NCBI GenBank assembly: GCA_963721115.1
Contig: CAVRIA010000010.1
Span: 62,001 to 126,000 of the forward strand
Origin: CAVRIA01 sp963721115
Lineage (GTDB): Bacteria > Desulfobacterota > Binatia > HRBIN30 > CADEER01
Direction of reading: 5' to 3'
DNA: 64,000 bases
In this document: positions 7,802 to 16,499 of the stretch, piece by piece
Numbering within the stretch: position 1 is the first letter of the stretch
Layout: each line of letters starts with the position of its first letter
The notes under the pieces: model-generated
The model's database searches: none
Told to the model about the DNA's origin: nothing
What the model saw: the letters and a program-made list of their open reading frames with translations, nothing else
Program-made: the position numbers and the translations under genes

Positions 7802-9265
7802 CTATTCGGTGTACCCGAGTGCGTGTAGCCGTTCGCGTGTCTGCGCGTCGACAGCGGCCGCAACGGGTGTCGGCGAACCGAGGTGCGCCAGCACGGCGCT
7901 CTGCTCCCGTCGCCATTGCAACACCTTCTGCCGCCAGGCGGCACAATCGCTTCCGGGCCGCTTGCAGAGGTTCTCGCGCTCGCCGGGGTCGGCCGCGAGA
8001 TCGTAGAGCGCATCCGAGCTCGGCAGCTGCGACATCACGAACTTGCGGTCGTTCGTCCGTGCCGCGGCGCGGTTGGCGGGAACCATGGCCGCCTCCGCGA
8101 ACACCGGCCGTTCCGGCACGGAGCCGCCTTCGAGCAGAGGCCGAAGGCTGCCCCCCTCCATCGGCAGTGTCGACGGCACCCCGAGGAGGTCGAGGATCGT
8201 CGGCATGAGGTCGATCAGGCCGACCTGCTGCTCGATGACCATGCCGGGTGCGATACCCGGGACGTGCATCAGCAGCGGCACGTGCAGCATCTCCTCGAAG
8301 TATGTGAGCCCGTGCTCGAGCCCGCCATGCCCGAGGAACTCCTCGCCGTGGTCGGCGGTGACGATGACCAGCGTATCGTCGAACAGACCGCGCGCCTGCA
8401 TGTTCTCGAAGAACTTTCCGAGCCACCAGTCCGTATAGGCGATGCCCCGGTCGTAGAGGGCAACGAGGTGCTCGACGTCGCGAGGATCCGGGTTCTTCTG
8501 CAGCGCCAGCTCCCGGAGGTACACGCGCGATCCGTCGGCGCTGCCCTGGTAGCCCGGGTCGAAGTCGAACTTCAGCAAGCGCTGCCTCTCCTCCGGCAAC
8601 ACCTGGCGCACGCGGTTGGCCTGGGGATCGTGACGGCGGCCGAGCTCGCGGGGAAACCCCGGCGGCGTGTACGGGGAGTGCACCTCGACGACGTGAACGT
8701 ACCCGAAGAAGCGCCGCGGGTGGCGCCGATCGATCCAGTCGAGCAGCGCCTCGGTGTTGAGGCGGACACCGTAGGCGTCGTCCTCGACGAACCGGTCGAA
8801 CCCCTGCGCCAGCCCGAAGATGGAGCCGGGATAGACGCCGTCGACGTAGGCAACGGTCTGGAAGCCGGCGCCGTGGAGAACTTCGGCCAGCGTGGTACGA
8901 GACTCGGGCAGAACGCTGGAGGGCCGGGCGTTCTTTCGGTCCGGCCTCCACTGGTCGACCGCGCTCGGCTTCATGGCGCCGTGTACCGACGGGTAGAGGG
9001 ACGTCCAGATCGTCGCCATGCTGGGCAGCGTCCACGGCGTCGAGCTGATGGCGTTTTGGAAGCGCACCCCCTGCGTCGCAAAGGCGTCGAGGTTCGGCGA
9101 GGTATTGCGCGAATAGCCGTAGCAGCCCAGGTGATCGGCGCGCAGTGTGTCGATGAGGACGAAGACCACATTGCGCGGGACGGTCTTGGGCTTCTGATGC
9201 CGCTCGCACCCAGTCAGCGCCAGCAAGAGGTTGAGCGAGACGGCGATTCGGCAGCTCTTCGACAT
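7802..9265 (-). CDS. sulfatase-like hydrolase (lipoprotein)
   Basis: A 487-residue alkaline-phosphatase-superfamily sulfatase-like protein. MSKSCRIAVSLNLLLALTGC is a lipoprotein signal with Cys 20, which fixes the start at 9265; longer frames run into simple repeats. Metal-site motifs are VLIDTLRADHLGCYGY (D39), VTADHGEEFLGHG and DDTLVIVTADHG. The usual sulfatase signature CxPxR is replaced by STPWTLPSM: Ser 75 stands where the formylglycine Cys would be and Arg is missing. Many family members with PWTxPS are of unknown substrate and may cleave phosphoesters rather than sulfates. The gene is divergent from the MFS transporter at 9447. Confidence 0.85.
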   Translation of the reverse strand: MSKSCRIAVSLNLLLALTGCERHQKPKTVPRNVVFVLIDTLRADHLGCYGYSRNTSPNLDAFATQGVRFQNAISSTPWTLPSMATIWTSLYPSVHGAMKPSAVDQWRPDRKNARPSSVLPESRTTLAEVLHGAGFQTVAYVDGVYPGSIFGLAQGFDRFVEDDAYGVRLNTEALLDWIDRRHPRRFFGYVHVVEVHSPYTPPGFPRELGRRHDPQANRVRQVLPEERQRLLKFDFDPGYQGSADGSRVYLRELALQKNPDPRDVEHLVALYDRGIAYTDWWLGKFFENMQARGLFDDTLVIVTADHGEEFLGHGGLEHGLTYFEEMLHVPLLMHVPGIAPGMVIEQQVGLIDLMPTILDLLGVPSTLPMEGGSLRPLLEGGSVPERPVFAEAAMVPANRAAARTNDRKFVMSQLPSSDALYDLAADPGERENLCKRPGSDCAAWRQKVLQWRREQSAVLAHLGSPTPVAAAVDAQTRERLHALGYTE

Positions 9266-9333
9266 GGTCTGGACCGGCCGGTACGCGCATAGCGCAAACC
9301 CCGCCAAGGCGCCAACAGAGCCACCCGCCCCCG

Positions 9334-9375
9334 CATGTCCACACATCCACACGTCCACACGTCCACACATCCGCA
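9334..9375. repeat. ACACATCC/ACACGTCC simple tandem repeat
   Basis: About five copies of an 8-base unit alternating ACACATCC and ACACGTCC lie in the divergent promoter region between the sulfatase (start 9265) and MFS (start 9447) genes. This is the same class of low-complexity intergenic array as at 237-320, 36.9-37.0 and 38.2 kb. No clean operator is visible. Confidence 0.7.
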
Positions 9376-9446
9376 CTCTTCCCGGGTTGCAGCCGTTCGC
9401 CCGCGGCGTGTACTCCCTGGGGGACTCCCCGATCGAAGCCGCCCGC

Positions 9447-10859
9447 ATGCCCGACTCCAGCTCTTCCCAGTCGACGACAGCCCCGCCACTGCGCCTCAGT
9501 CTGCGCGCCGGCGTCCTCGACGGCACCTTCCAGGCGGCCATGGTGGGTTTGGGCGAGACCTACTTCTCCGCCTTCGCGCTCCTGCTCGGCTCGACGCCGT
9601 TCCAGGCCGGCCTGATCGCGACCGTTCCGGTGCTGGCCGGGTCCGCGTTCCAGCTGCTCTCGCCCCTGGCCGCCTCGCGGCTGGGCGAGAAGCGCTGGGT
9701 CGTGGGGAGCGCCGTGCTGCAGGCCGCCGCGTTTCTCCCCGTCATCTTGCTCGCGGGAGGCGGCGGAGGCTACGCCTGGCTGCTGTCGTGGGTGTGTGTC
9801 TATTGGATCGCCGGGTTGGGCCTCACCCCGGCCTGGAACGCGTGGATGGGCAGGCTGGTGCCGGCGCGCCTGCGCGCGCCCTATTTCGGCCGCCGTGCCA
9901 TTCCGATCCAGGGCTCCCTTCTCCTCTCCGTCGTCGCCGGAGGGCTGCTCATCGACGCCTCCGAGCGCAGCTCCTGGGGCGCCGCCGCCGGCTTCATCGC
10001 GTCCTTCGCCCTGGCCGCCTGCTGCCGCCTGGCCAGCGCCTCCTTCCTGGCGCGGCAGTACGAGCCGCCCGCCGACCGGCGCCGACCGGCGATGCCGATC
10101 CGCACCGTCCTGGCGGGGTTCCGCTCGCGTCCCTACGGGCGACTCATCACGCTGCTCGTCCTCATGAGCGGCGCGGTCAACATCTCCGCCGCCTACTTCA
10201 CGCCCTTCATGCTCGAAGGACTGCAGCTGTCGTACGCCCAGTTCACGATTCTGAACGGCGCCGCCGTTGCGGCGCGCGCCCTGTCATCGTCCTACTGGGG
10301 CGACATCGCCCGCAGCTACGGCAACCGGCGCGCCCTGCAAGTGTCCGCCGTGCTCCTGGTGCCGCTGTCCGGGCTGTGGGTCTTCTCCTCCAACTTCACC
10401 TACCTGCTGGCGCTGCAGCTCTTCGCCGGCTTCGCCTGGGCGGGCTTCGAGCTCACCACGATCCTCAACTTCTTCGACTGCACGGAGGAGCACAACCGAG
10501 CCCGGGTATTGTCCGTCTACAACCTGCTCAACGGCATCACCATCGTCACCGGCACCTTGCTCGGCGGAGCGATGCTGCGCACGATGGCGGCGGGCAACTA
10601 CTTCTATCTCTTCCTCGCCTCCTCGGCCGTGCGCGCCCTGACCGTGATCTTCCTCACCCGAGGCGTCGGCGCGCGGCGCGCCCGCGAGCACTCCTTCCAA
10701 AATGTCTTCGTCCGCGTCATCACCCTGCGCCCCGGACAGGGCCCGACCCTGCGACCGGTGGTCATGGGCGGGGCTCGTACACGGCTTCACGACCGCGCCA
10801 CTCACTTCCGGTCTCGTCCTCGCGCCTCTTCGAAAGGTCGAGGCCGCGGGGTTTTCTGA
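9447..10859 (+). CDS. MFS transporter
   Basis: A 470-residue membrane protein with about twelve hydrophobic helices, for example GLGETYFSAFALLLGSTPFQ at the start, WLLSWVCVYWIAGLGLTPAW, and NLLNGITIVTGTLLGGAML. The loop PARLRAPYFGRRAIPIQGSL recalls the cytoplasmic A-motif region. The substrate is unknown. ATG 9447 begins MPDSSSSQST just ahead of the first helix. The last ~30 residues (from GGARTRLHDRATHF) are encoded by the dispersed ~710-bp repeat that follows, so the native C-terminus has been replaced or extended by the repeat. The gene is transcribed away from the sulfatase. Confidence 0.85.
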   Translation: MPDSSSSQSTTAPPLRLSLRAGVLDGTFQAAMVGLGETYFSAFALLLGSTPFQAGLIATVPVLAGSAFQLLSPLAASRLGEKRWVVGSAVLQAAAFLPVILLAGGGGGYAWLLSWVCVYWIAGLGLTPAWNAWMGRLVPARLRAPYFGRRAIPIQGSLLLSVVAGGLLIDASERSSWGAAAGFIASFALAACCRLASASFLARQYEPPADRRRPAMPIRTVLAGFRSRPYGRLITLLVLMSGAVNISAAYFTPFMLEGLQLSYAQFTILNGAAVAARALSSSYWGDIARSYGNRRALQVSAVLLVPLSGLWVFSSNFTYLLALQLFAGFAWAGFELTTILNFFDCTEEHNRARVLSVYNLLNGITIVTGTLLGGAMLRTMAAGNYFYLFLASSAVRALTVIFLTRGVGARRAREHSFQNVFVRVITLRPGQGPTLRPVVMGGARTRLHDRATHFRSRPRASSKGRGRGVF

Positions 10860-11850
10860 TTTTCTTCTTTCGATTCGCGATGAGGTACTTCGCTCGCGAC
10901 AACCGTAGGTTTCGCCCTCGAGGGGCGCCGGGGCGGAGCCCCACCACCGACAACGGGGGTCCACCCGAGGGGCGGCGGGTTCCCCCGGGATCCCGGCATC
11001 GCGGTCGGAGAGAAGAGGCCCTTCCGCCTCCCCCTCGATCACAAGGAACCCTTTTGTCTTGTGCGGGGCTTGCGCCCCTGCAACCCCTCCGGGGAGGGAA
11101 CCGCTCAGACGCCGCGGTTCCCTCCCCGCGCCCCTCTCTCCGGTGGCTCCGCTCCGAGGCGAATCTGCTTCCCCGCTCAGCACCGGAGTTGGCGGTCCGC
11201 GCGCGTAACCGGATCCGCCTCACTGCCCGAATCTACGCGCCACTGACGGGCACCGACGCCCTCGGTCTCGCGCACGGCTTCACCACCGCGCTGCTCTCTG
11301 CCAATCTCGCTCTCACGCCTCTTCGAAAGGTCGAGGCCGTTGAAGTTTTGATTTCTTCTTTCGCTTCGCGATGAAGCGCTCGCGCAGTACGCCGACGCGA
11401 TCGATCGAGATGCTTCGACCGCTTGCCTCGTTCCTCGTTCCGAGCACAACGCTCTCTTCGAACGCGCGCGTGGACGCGGTTCGTTCGAGCCGCGCGAGAA
11501 TGGTGGTGGTCGATCGGGTGGCTCACCGGGACTGCGCCACCTGGCCGCGGGGCGAGCACTACACCCTATTTGCCCGCGCAGCGTTCAAGGGAAGTGGGAG
11601 CTCGAGGGCGACAACCGTAGGTTTCGCCCTCGAGGGGCGCCGGGGCGGAGCCCTGGGCGGAGCCCCAGCACCGACAACGGGGGTCCACCCGAGGGGCGGC
11701 GGGGTCCGCCGGATCCCGGCATCGCGGTCGGCAACAAGGAGCCCCTCCACCTCCCCATTGATCACATGGAACCGGTCTGTCTTGTGCGGGGCTTGCGCCC
11801 CTGCTGCCCCTCCGGGAAGGGGAACCGCTCAGACGCCGCGGCTTCCTCCC
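10775..11850 (+). repeat. dispersed repeat array, about two units (one short, one near full)
   Basis: Landmarks of the ~710-bp repeat recur here. CTCTTCGAAAGGTCGAGG starts near 10826 and 11319, and GATCACA(A/T)GG near 11037 and 11760. The first unit lacks about 220 bases found in full units, so its period is ~490. GC-rich hairpins such as GCGGGGCTTGCGCCCC occur in each unit. Reading frames in the units are short, differ between units and match no known family. The array provides the 3' end of the MFS gene and the leader of the gene at 11898. Confidence 0.85.
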
Positions 11851-11897
11851 GGCGCTCCTCCGTTGAAATCTCTCCGACTCCCCATCAAAATGACCAT

Positions 11898-12713
11898 ATG
11901 ACGGCCAACGAGACGATCCCGGTCCGAAAGATCGACCTGCCCTTCGACCAGAGCATCCCCAGGCACTGGATCGACGGCAGCCCGGTGGCGACGCATTTCT
12001 TCAACGGGCTGAACCTGGTCTTCCCCGACGGGGAGCGCTTCTTCATCCGCGCCGTGCAGGATCACCTCGACCGCATCACCGATGAGAGCCTTCGCACCCG
12101 CGTCAAGGGGTTCTTCGGACAGGAGGGGCGGCACGCGCACGAGCACGAGCGCTACTTCGAGATCCTCGAGGCGCAGGGCTATCGGATCGACCGATTCCTG
12201 CGCCGCTTCCATCGCTTCATCCTACTGAGCAATCGCTTCATGCCCGCCGCCCTTCGCCTGTCGGTCACCGCCGGCGCCGAGCACTACACCGCGACGTTGG
12301 GCGCCACCGCCCTCGACAACCCGTTGCTGGAGAGCGCCCACCCGGTGATGCGCAAGCTCATCTACTGGCACGCGCTCGAGGAGATCGAGCACAAATCGGT
12401 GGCCTTCGACGTCCTGCAGCAGACGCATCCCAGCTACCTGCTGCGCATCGCCGGCTTCGTCGTGGCCAGCTGCTCCCTCTTCCTCTGGACCTACATGGGC
12501 ACGCGCATGCTGGTGCGCCAGGACGGCATCGACCGGCGCACGGCGCGGGCGGAGATCCGCCGCCTGCGCCGCGTCACCCACGCCCAGATGGAGCGCGCCA
12601 TCAACGAGGGAGTGCGCGAGTACCTGCGGCGCGACTTCCACCCCGACCACAAGGACGACTCCGCGCTGGCGCGCCGCGGCCTGGCGGCGATCGGCGAGCC
12701 GCTGCCGGCCTGA
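11898..12713 (+). CDS. predicted metal-dependent hydrolase (PF10118-like)
   Basis: A 271-residue protein of the family annotated as predicted metal-dependent hydrolase. His and Glu-rich helices typical of a di-metal, ferritin-like site are visible: GQEGRHAHEHERYFEI, SVTAGAEHYTATLGA and YWHALEEIEHKSVAFDVLQQ. A hydrophobic segment (IAGFVVASCSLFLWTYMGT) lies near residue 190 and suggests membrane association. The ATG at 11898 is used; no strong ribosome site is visible because the leader is repeat-derived sequence. It is convergent with the acyl-CoA dehydrogenase at 12795, 81 bases away. Catalytic role and substrate are unknown. Confidence 0.8.
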   Translation: MTANETIPVRKIDLPFDQSIPRHWIDGSPVATHFFNGLNLVFPDGERFFIRAVQDHLDRITDESLRTRVKGFFGQEGRHAHEHERYFEILEAQGYRIDRFLRRFHRFILLSNRFMPAALRLSVTAGAEHYTATLGATALDNPLLESAHPVMRKLIYWHALEEIEHKSVAFDVLQQTHPSYLLRIAGFVVASCSLFLWTYMGTRMLVRQDGIDRRTARAEIRRLRRVTHAQMERAINEGVREYLRRDFHPDHKDDSALARRGLAAIGEPLPA

Positions 12714-12794
12714 CCTGAATGCCAGCAACTCAACAGGGCGCTACACCGGGCTGGTGGATTTCGCGCTTCGGGGCTACTCAAGTCTAATCTCGAG

Positions 12795-14516
12795 TCAGAG
12801 CCCCAGGATGCGATCGTACCGTTTGATTCGGGACGCATCCCCCGACGCGATGCGGCGCGCGTTCATTTCGACCGCCAGCATATGGCGATGGATGAACGCC
12901 ATGGCCAGATCGGCTTTGTCCTCCGATGCCTGTGCCTCTTCCAAGAGCTCCGTGGAGACCAGCACGTCGATCACCATCTCGGAAATGCGCTTGGCGTTCA
13001 GCAACGCGTATTCGAGGCTCTCCATCAGGGCCGGGAGCGATTGGTTGATCCAGTCGATCCCGCCGCACACCTGGTCGACGAGCTCGGGAAACTGCTTGCG
13101 CATCGCCTCGAGCTGCGCGCGAGTGTCGTCGAGCGTCGTGGACAACGCGCCCTTGCTCATCTCCCGCAGCGCGAAGCTGGCCTGAATCTCCGACGTGCCT
13201 TCATAGATGGTCGTGATGATCGAGTCGGCATGATGATGGCCGGCGGCGGTCTCGGCCATGTAGCCGATGCCTCCATGGACCTGGATCGCGTTGCGGGTCA
13301 CGTCGTTGCTGATCTCGGTCGCATAGTACTTGCAGAGCGGTGTGAAGAACCGAATCAGGTGGCTGTTGTGCTCGACCTCGGCCTCCAGTGCGCTGCGCTC
13401 CGGATCCTCGGCACCGCGCTCCGACTCCAGATGCAGGCGAATCGCCTCGGTCATGTCGATCAGGCTGCAGGTGCGGTACAGCAACGCCCGCGCGGCCTGG
13501 ATATTGATGGCCATCAAGGTGAGCATGGACTTGACCAGAGGCTGGTCGATGATCGGAGATCCGAATTGCGTTCGCTGCTGCGCGTACTCGCGGGCTTCGC
13601 GGTACGCCGCCTCGGCGATGCCGATCGCCTGTGCCGCCACCCCGAGCCGTGCGGCGTTCATGAGATCGAGCATGGCGCGGAAACCCTCTCCTGCTTCTCC
13701 CAGCAAGAAGGCCTCGGCGTGATCGAACTCGACCACGCACGTCGGTGACCCGTGAATCCCCATCTTGGACTCGACTCGGGAGATCCGAATGCGGTTCGCC
13801 GTTCCGTCCGGCAGCGTGATCGGGCACAGCATCAGGCTGAGCCCCTTGGTCGTCCCCTTCGTTTGGCCGAAGCTCGCCTCCTCGCGCGCCAGAACGAGGT
13901 GGATCTGAGCGCAGCCGTTGGTGATGAAGATCTTCTCACCGTCGACGAAGTAGCGTCCGTTCTCGCTCTTGGCCCGGGTGGCGACCCCGCCGAGGTCCGA
14001 ACCGGCCTGCGCCTCCGTCAGATCCATCGAACCCTGCAGCTCGCCCGTCGCGAAGCGCGGCAGGTAACGCTGCTTCAGCTCCTCGGAGCCGTACTTCTCG
14101 ATGTCTCCGGCGGCGCCTCCCTGCAGACCGAGAATCGTCATCAAGCTTGCATCCGCCCGCGACAGCATCTCCAGGAAGGCGCAGTTGAGCAGCAACGGGA
14201 GGCCAGCGCCACCGTACTCGGGGCTCAACGTCAGGCACGTCAGACCGGCGGAACGCAGCTTCTCGTAGCCTGCCGCGATGTGCGGCGGAAGCTTCACCCG
14301 CCCGTCCTCCAGGGTCACTTCTTCGTGCCAGTGATCGCGCGCATTCGTCTGGATGTCGGCACAGACGTCTCCGGCCGTTCGCATGATCATCTTGTACGTA
14401 TCGAGCTCCTCGCTCACGGACACGTCCGGCCCGCGCCGCAAACGCAGCAAGCGTTCCCAGTCCACGCGATGATCGACGAACAACTCCATGTCGGCATTGA
14501 AAAAGGCCTGGTCCAT
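12795..14516 (-). CDS. acyl-CoA dehydrogenase (DmdC-like long form)
   Basis: A 573-residue acyl-CoA dehydrogenase, longer than the usual ~380-400, like DmdC-type enzymes with an extra C-terminal helical domain. Conserved parts are LSPEYGGAGLP, MDLTEAQAGSDLGGVATRA, DGEKIFITNGCAQ, then VHGGIGYMAETAAGHH and TTIYEGTSEIQASFALREM. The Glu in IYEGTSEIQ is the expected catalytic base. The added domain runs from about residue 440 (DDTRAQLEAMRKQFPELVDQ). It performs alpha,beta-dehydrogenation of an acyl-CoA, passing electrons to ETF. The substrate is not predictable; DMSP-type and medium-chain substrates are both known in this clade. It stands alone; no ETF or thiolase gene is nearby. Confidence 0.88.
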   Translation of the reverse strand: MDQAFFNADMELFVDHRVDWERLLRLRRGPDVSVSEELDTYKMIMRTAGDVCADIQTNARDHWHEEVTLEDGRVKLPPHIAAGYEKLRSAGLTCLTLSPEYGGAGLPLLLNCAFLEMLSRADASLMTILGLQGGAAGDIEKYGSEELKQRYLPRFATGELQGSMDLTEAQAGSDLGGVATRAKSENGRYFVDGEKIFITNGCAQIHLVLAREEASFGQTKGTTKGLSLMLCPITLPDGTANRIRISRVESKMGIHGSPTCVVEFDHAEAFLLGEAGEGFRAMLDLMNAARLGVAAQAIGIAEAAYREAREYAQQRTQFGSPIIDQPLVKSMLTLMAINIQAARALLYRTCSLIDMTEAIRLHLESERGAEDPERSALEAEVEHNSHLIRFFTPLCKYYATEISNDVTRNAIQVHGGIGYMAETAAGHHHADSIITTIYEGTSEIQASFALREMSKGALSTTLDDTRAQLEAMRKQFPELVDQVCGGIDWINQSLPALMESLEYALLNAKRISEMVIDVLVSTELLEEAQASEDKADLAMAFIHRHMLAVEMNARRIASGDASRIKRYDRILGL

Positions 14517-15074
14517 GTACGTCCTCCCGATTCTGGGGACACGGTCTCGAACAGGCTCCGGCGCCCCTCGACTTCGCGTACAAGAGAGATCCCACTCGCA
14601 GAGCAGCGATAGGACTGTCGATCGGGACCGTCAAGAGCGAAGAGAAGGCTGAGATGGCGCCTCTGGGTGCCGGCGCGACACCAGCGCCACGGCATCGCCC
14701 GGATACGGGGTCGCTCGCCCCTTTGCTGCGGCCGGGCCAGGCTACAGTCCGACTAGTCGATGTGCCCCTACGGATTCAGCGCACCAGTTCGGCCGGCCGA
14801 GGAGGGGCGGAATTGCCGGCGAACTAGAGTGTGCGGAATCGATGCAAGCGCGTTTCGTCCAGATCTCAGAGCCCCTTCCCTACGAGCTTCTGCGGAAAGA
14901 CGCGGCCGTCACTGGATCGCCCGAGTCGCGTTCCGTATCGCAGGAATGCCGGTTGAGGTTGGGCCTCATCACCGGACGCGGGGACCGAACGGCACCGCGT
15001 GCTGTTCGGTCCCCGCGACGGCGTGTACCGACCGGCTGCACCGGACGCGGCGGCCGTTGTGCCGGGACGGGGTC
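14517..15074. other. intergenic, no gene seen
   Basis: This 558-base gap lies upstream of the acyl-CoA dehydrogenase and downstream of the decayed gene at 15075. Short open frames exist on both strands but have Arg-rich, low-complexity products typical of antisense GC-rich DNA. I found no RNA gene, clear promoter or terminator. Confidence 0.5.
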
Positions 15075-15838
15075 TCAGTGGCCGGCGAGGTCGCTCAACG
15101 TCGCCGGACCCCACGACTTGAGATCACGAGACAGGTTGCCGCCGAGGTAATCCGCCGCCTTGCGGGACGCCTTCAGGTAGGTGGCCCAATCGCCGCTGGC
15201 GTCTCGGGTCGCGGTCCATTCTTCCATTTCCGCTTCGCTGGCGTAGCCGACCGAGATCGAAATGGGTCACAGGTGTGATCCCGCCCGCGACGACGCGGAG
15301 AGATACACTTGGCCGGGAAACTTCTTGCCGGTCGGAGACGCCATGAACGTGTTGAGCGCGGCGACAAAGGCCGGTTCGTCCTTGACACTGGAAGGCGTGC
15401 CCCATCCAGACGTGGTCCGTGTCCACGATGTCGCCCCAGCTCTTCACGTTTCGGTAAAGGACCGTCGAGACCGGCTGGGTCAGCTTCGTCATCGCATCCG
15501 AGAAAGGTGCTCCAGGCGGGATCGGCTTGCAGCTTCTGCACGAAGGCCTCGCGCTGGGCGGCGCTCTTGTAGATCGGAATGAAGCTGTGCGTGGCCGGGC
15601 TCGCACCGTCGGCGATTTCAACCTGGAGCAGGAGCTTGCCGGGGAACTCCTTGCCGGCAGCCGAGCTCATCAGGGTGTCGGCGGCGGCCTGCACCTGCGG
15701 AGCGTTCTGCGGTGTCGCGGAGAAGCTGATTGCGCTCCAGGTAGACGCGCTGGCGACCTGGCCGAACGCGAGCAGCCCGATCACTGCGAATCCCGTGCGC
15801 CTGATATGTTCGTGGACCCTCTTCTTCCGCGCCCCCAC
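15075..15838 (-). pseudogene. frameshifted secreted protein with two similar halves
   Basis: Joining three frames gives a protein of about 250 residues. It has a signal (RRTGFAVIGLLAFGQVASAS), a first half (STWSAISFSATPQNAPQVQA through YRNVKSWGDIVD) and a second half (HVWMGHAFQ, then VKDEPAFVAALNTFMASPTG, KKFPGQVYLSAS, ISISVGYASEAEMEEWTATR, ending SRDLKSWGPATLSDLAGH). Both halves contain a GK(E/K)FPG(K/Q) element and end in a similar KSWG motif, so the protein is an internal duplication. Breaks are near 15515 and 15390, plus an in-frame TGA near 15270. The signal suggests export; the family is not recognised. The start (GTG near 15838) is uncertain. It is either a decayed gene or one with several assembly indels. 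Confidence 0.6.
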
Positions 15839-16499
15839 CCCTATGAACTCCCGAAGGCGACCGGATCGGAGACGCCAAACTGCCAAGCTCGCGACGGAAC
15901 TCGCACGATGTGCGGTGGAGGCCGTTGCACCCCGCATGCAAGCCACGAACGTGTCGAAAGAGACGGTTGAGGCAATTAAGTATCACATCGACTGGTTCGC
16001 CGTCAACACGGGCCAAGATAGGCCGCATTAGCTGCATTATATCCGGCAAATCCAGACTATCGAACAGATAGCGTATCAGCTTCGACTTTCGACGTGGCGC
16101 CGACCGAAAGGGGCGGAGGCTTTCTCGCTCCAATGCACTTGTGAATTTCGCGACGCCCTTCTCAACGCTGCGCACCCAAGGGCTCCTCGCAGGCGAGCAG
16201 CGGCGTCCCTGCTGAGAGTTCTCGGAGGCACGTTTGATGCTCCGGCGAGGTGCGGCGGGGGTCGCGGCAAGATGATTGTCCAGCGGCCGCCCTCGATGGG
16301 ATCCAGCCGCGGAGGAGGTGCGGCCATGGAGTACCCAGCGGAACCCAGCGGGATTCGGGGAAGCGGAGCGCACCGTCGCAGTTCTCACGCTTATGTGGAG
16401 CAGCCGGCGCCCCGCACCTTCCGCTACGGACGGCCACGCCCGCTCTCGCTCCATGCCTCTTCACGTTGAGTGTCGCTCAGCAATGACAGGGGGGGTATC
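15839..16499. other. intergenic, possible divergent promoters, no gene seen
   Basis: A perfect TATAAT (minus strand, 16036-16041) sits about 200 bases upstream of the decayed secreted gene, with only a weak TTCGAT 17 bases before it. A run of seven G at 16489-16495 forms the ribosome site of the kelch gene. Open frames in the gap have no family resemblance and look like chance frames in GC-rich DNA. Confidence 0.4.

Noticed and set aside
4970..7828. 952-codon open frame on the plus strand
   Set aside because: It is the antisense shadow of the OYE and cyclase genes, with an Arg/Ala-rich product and no family motif.
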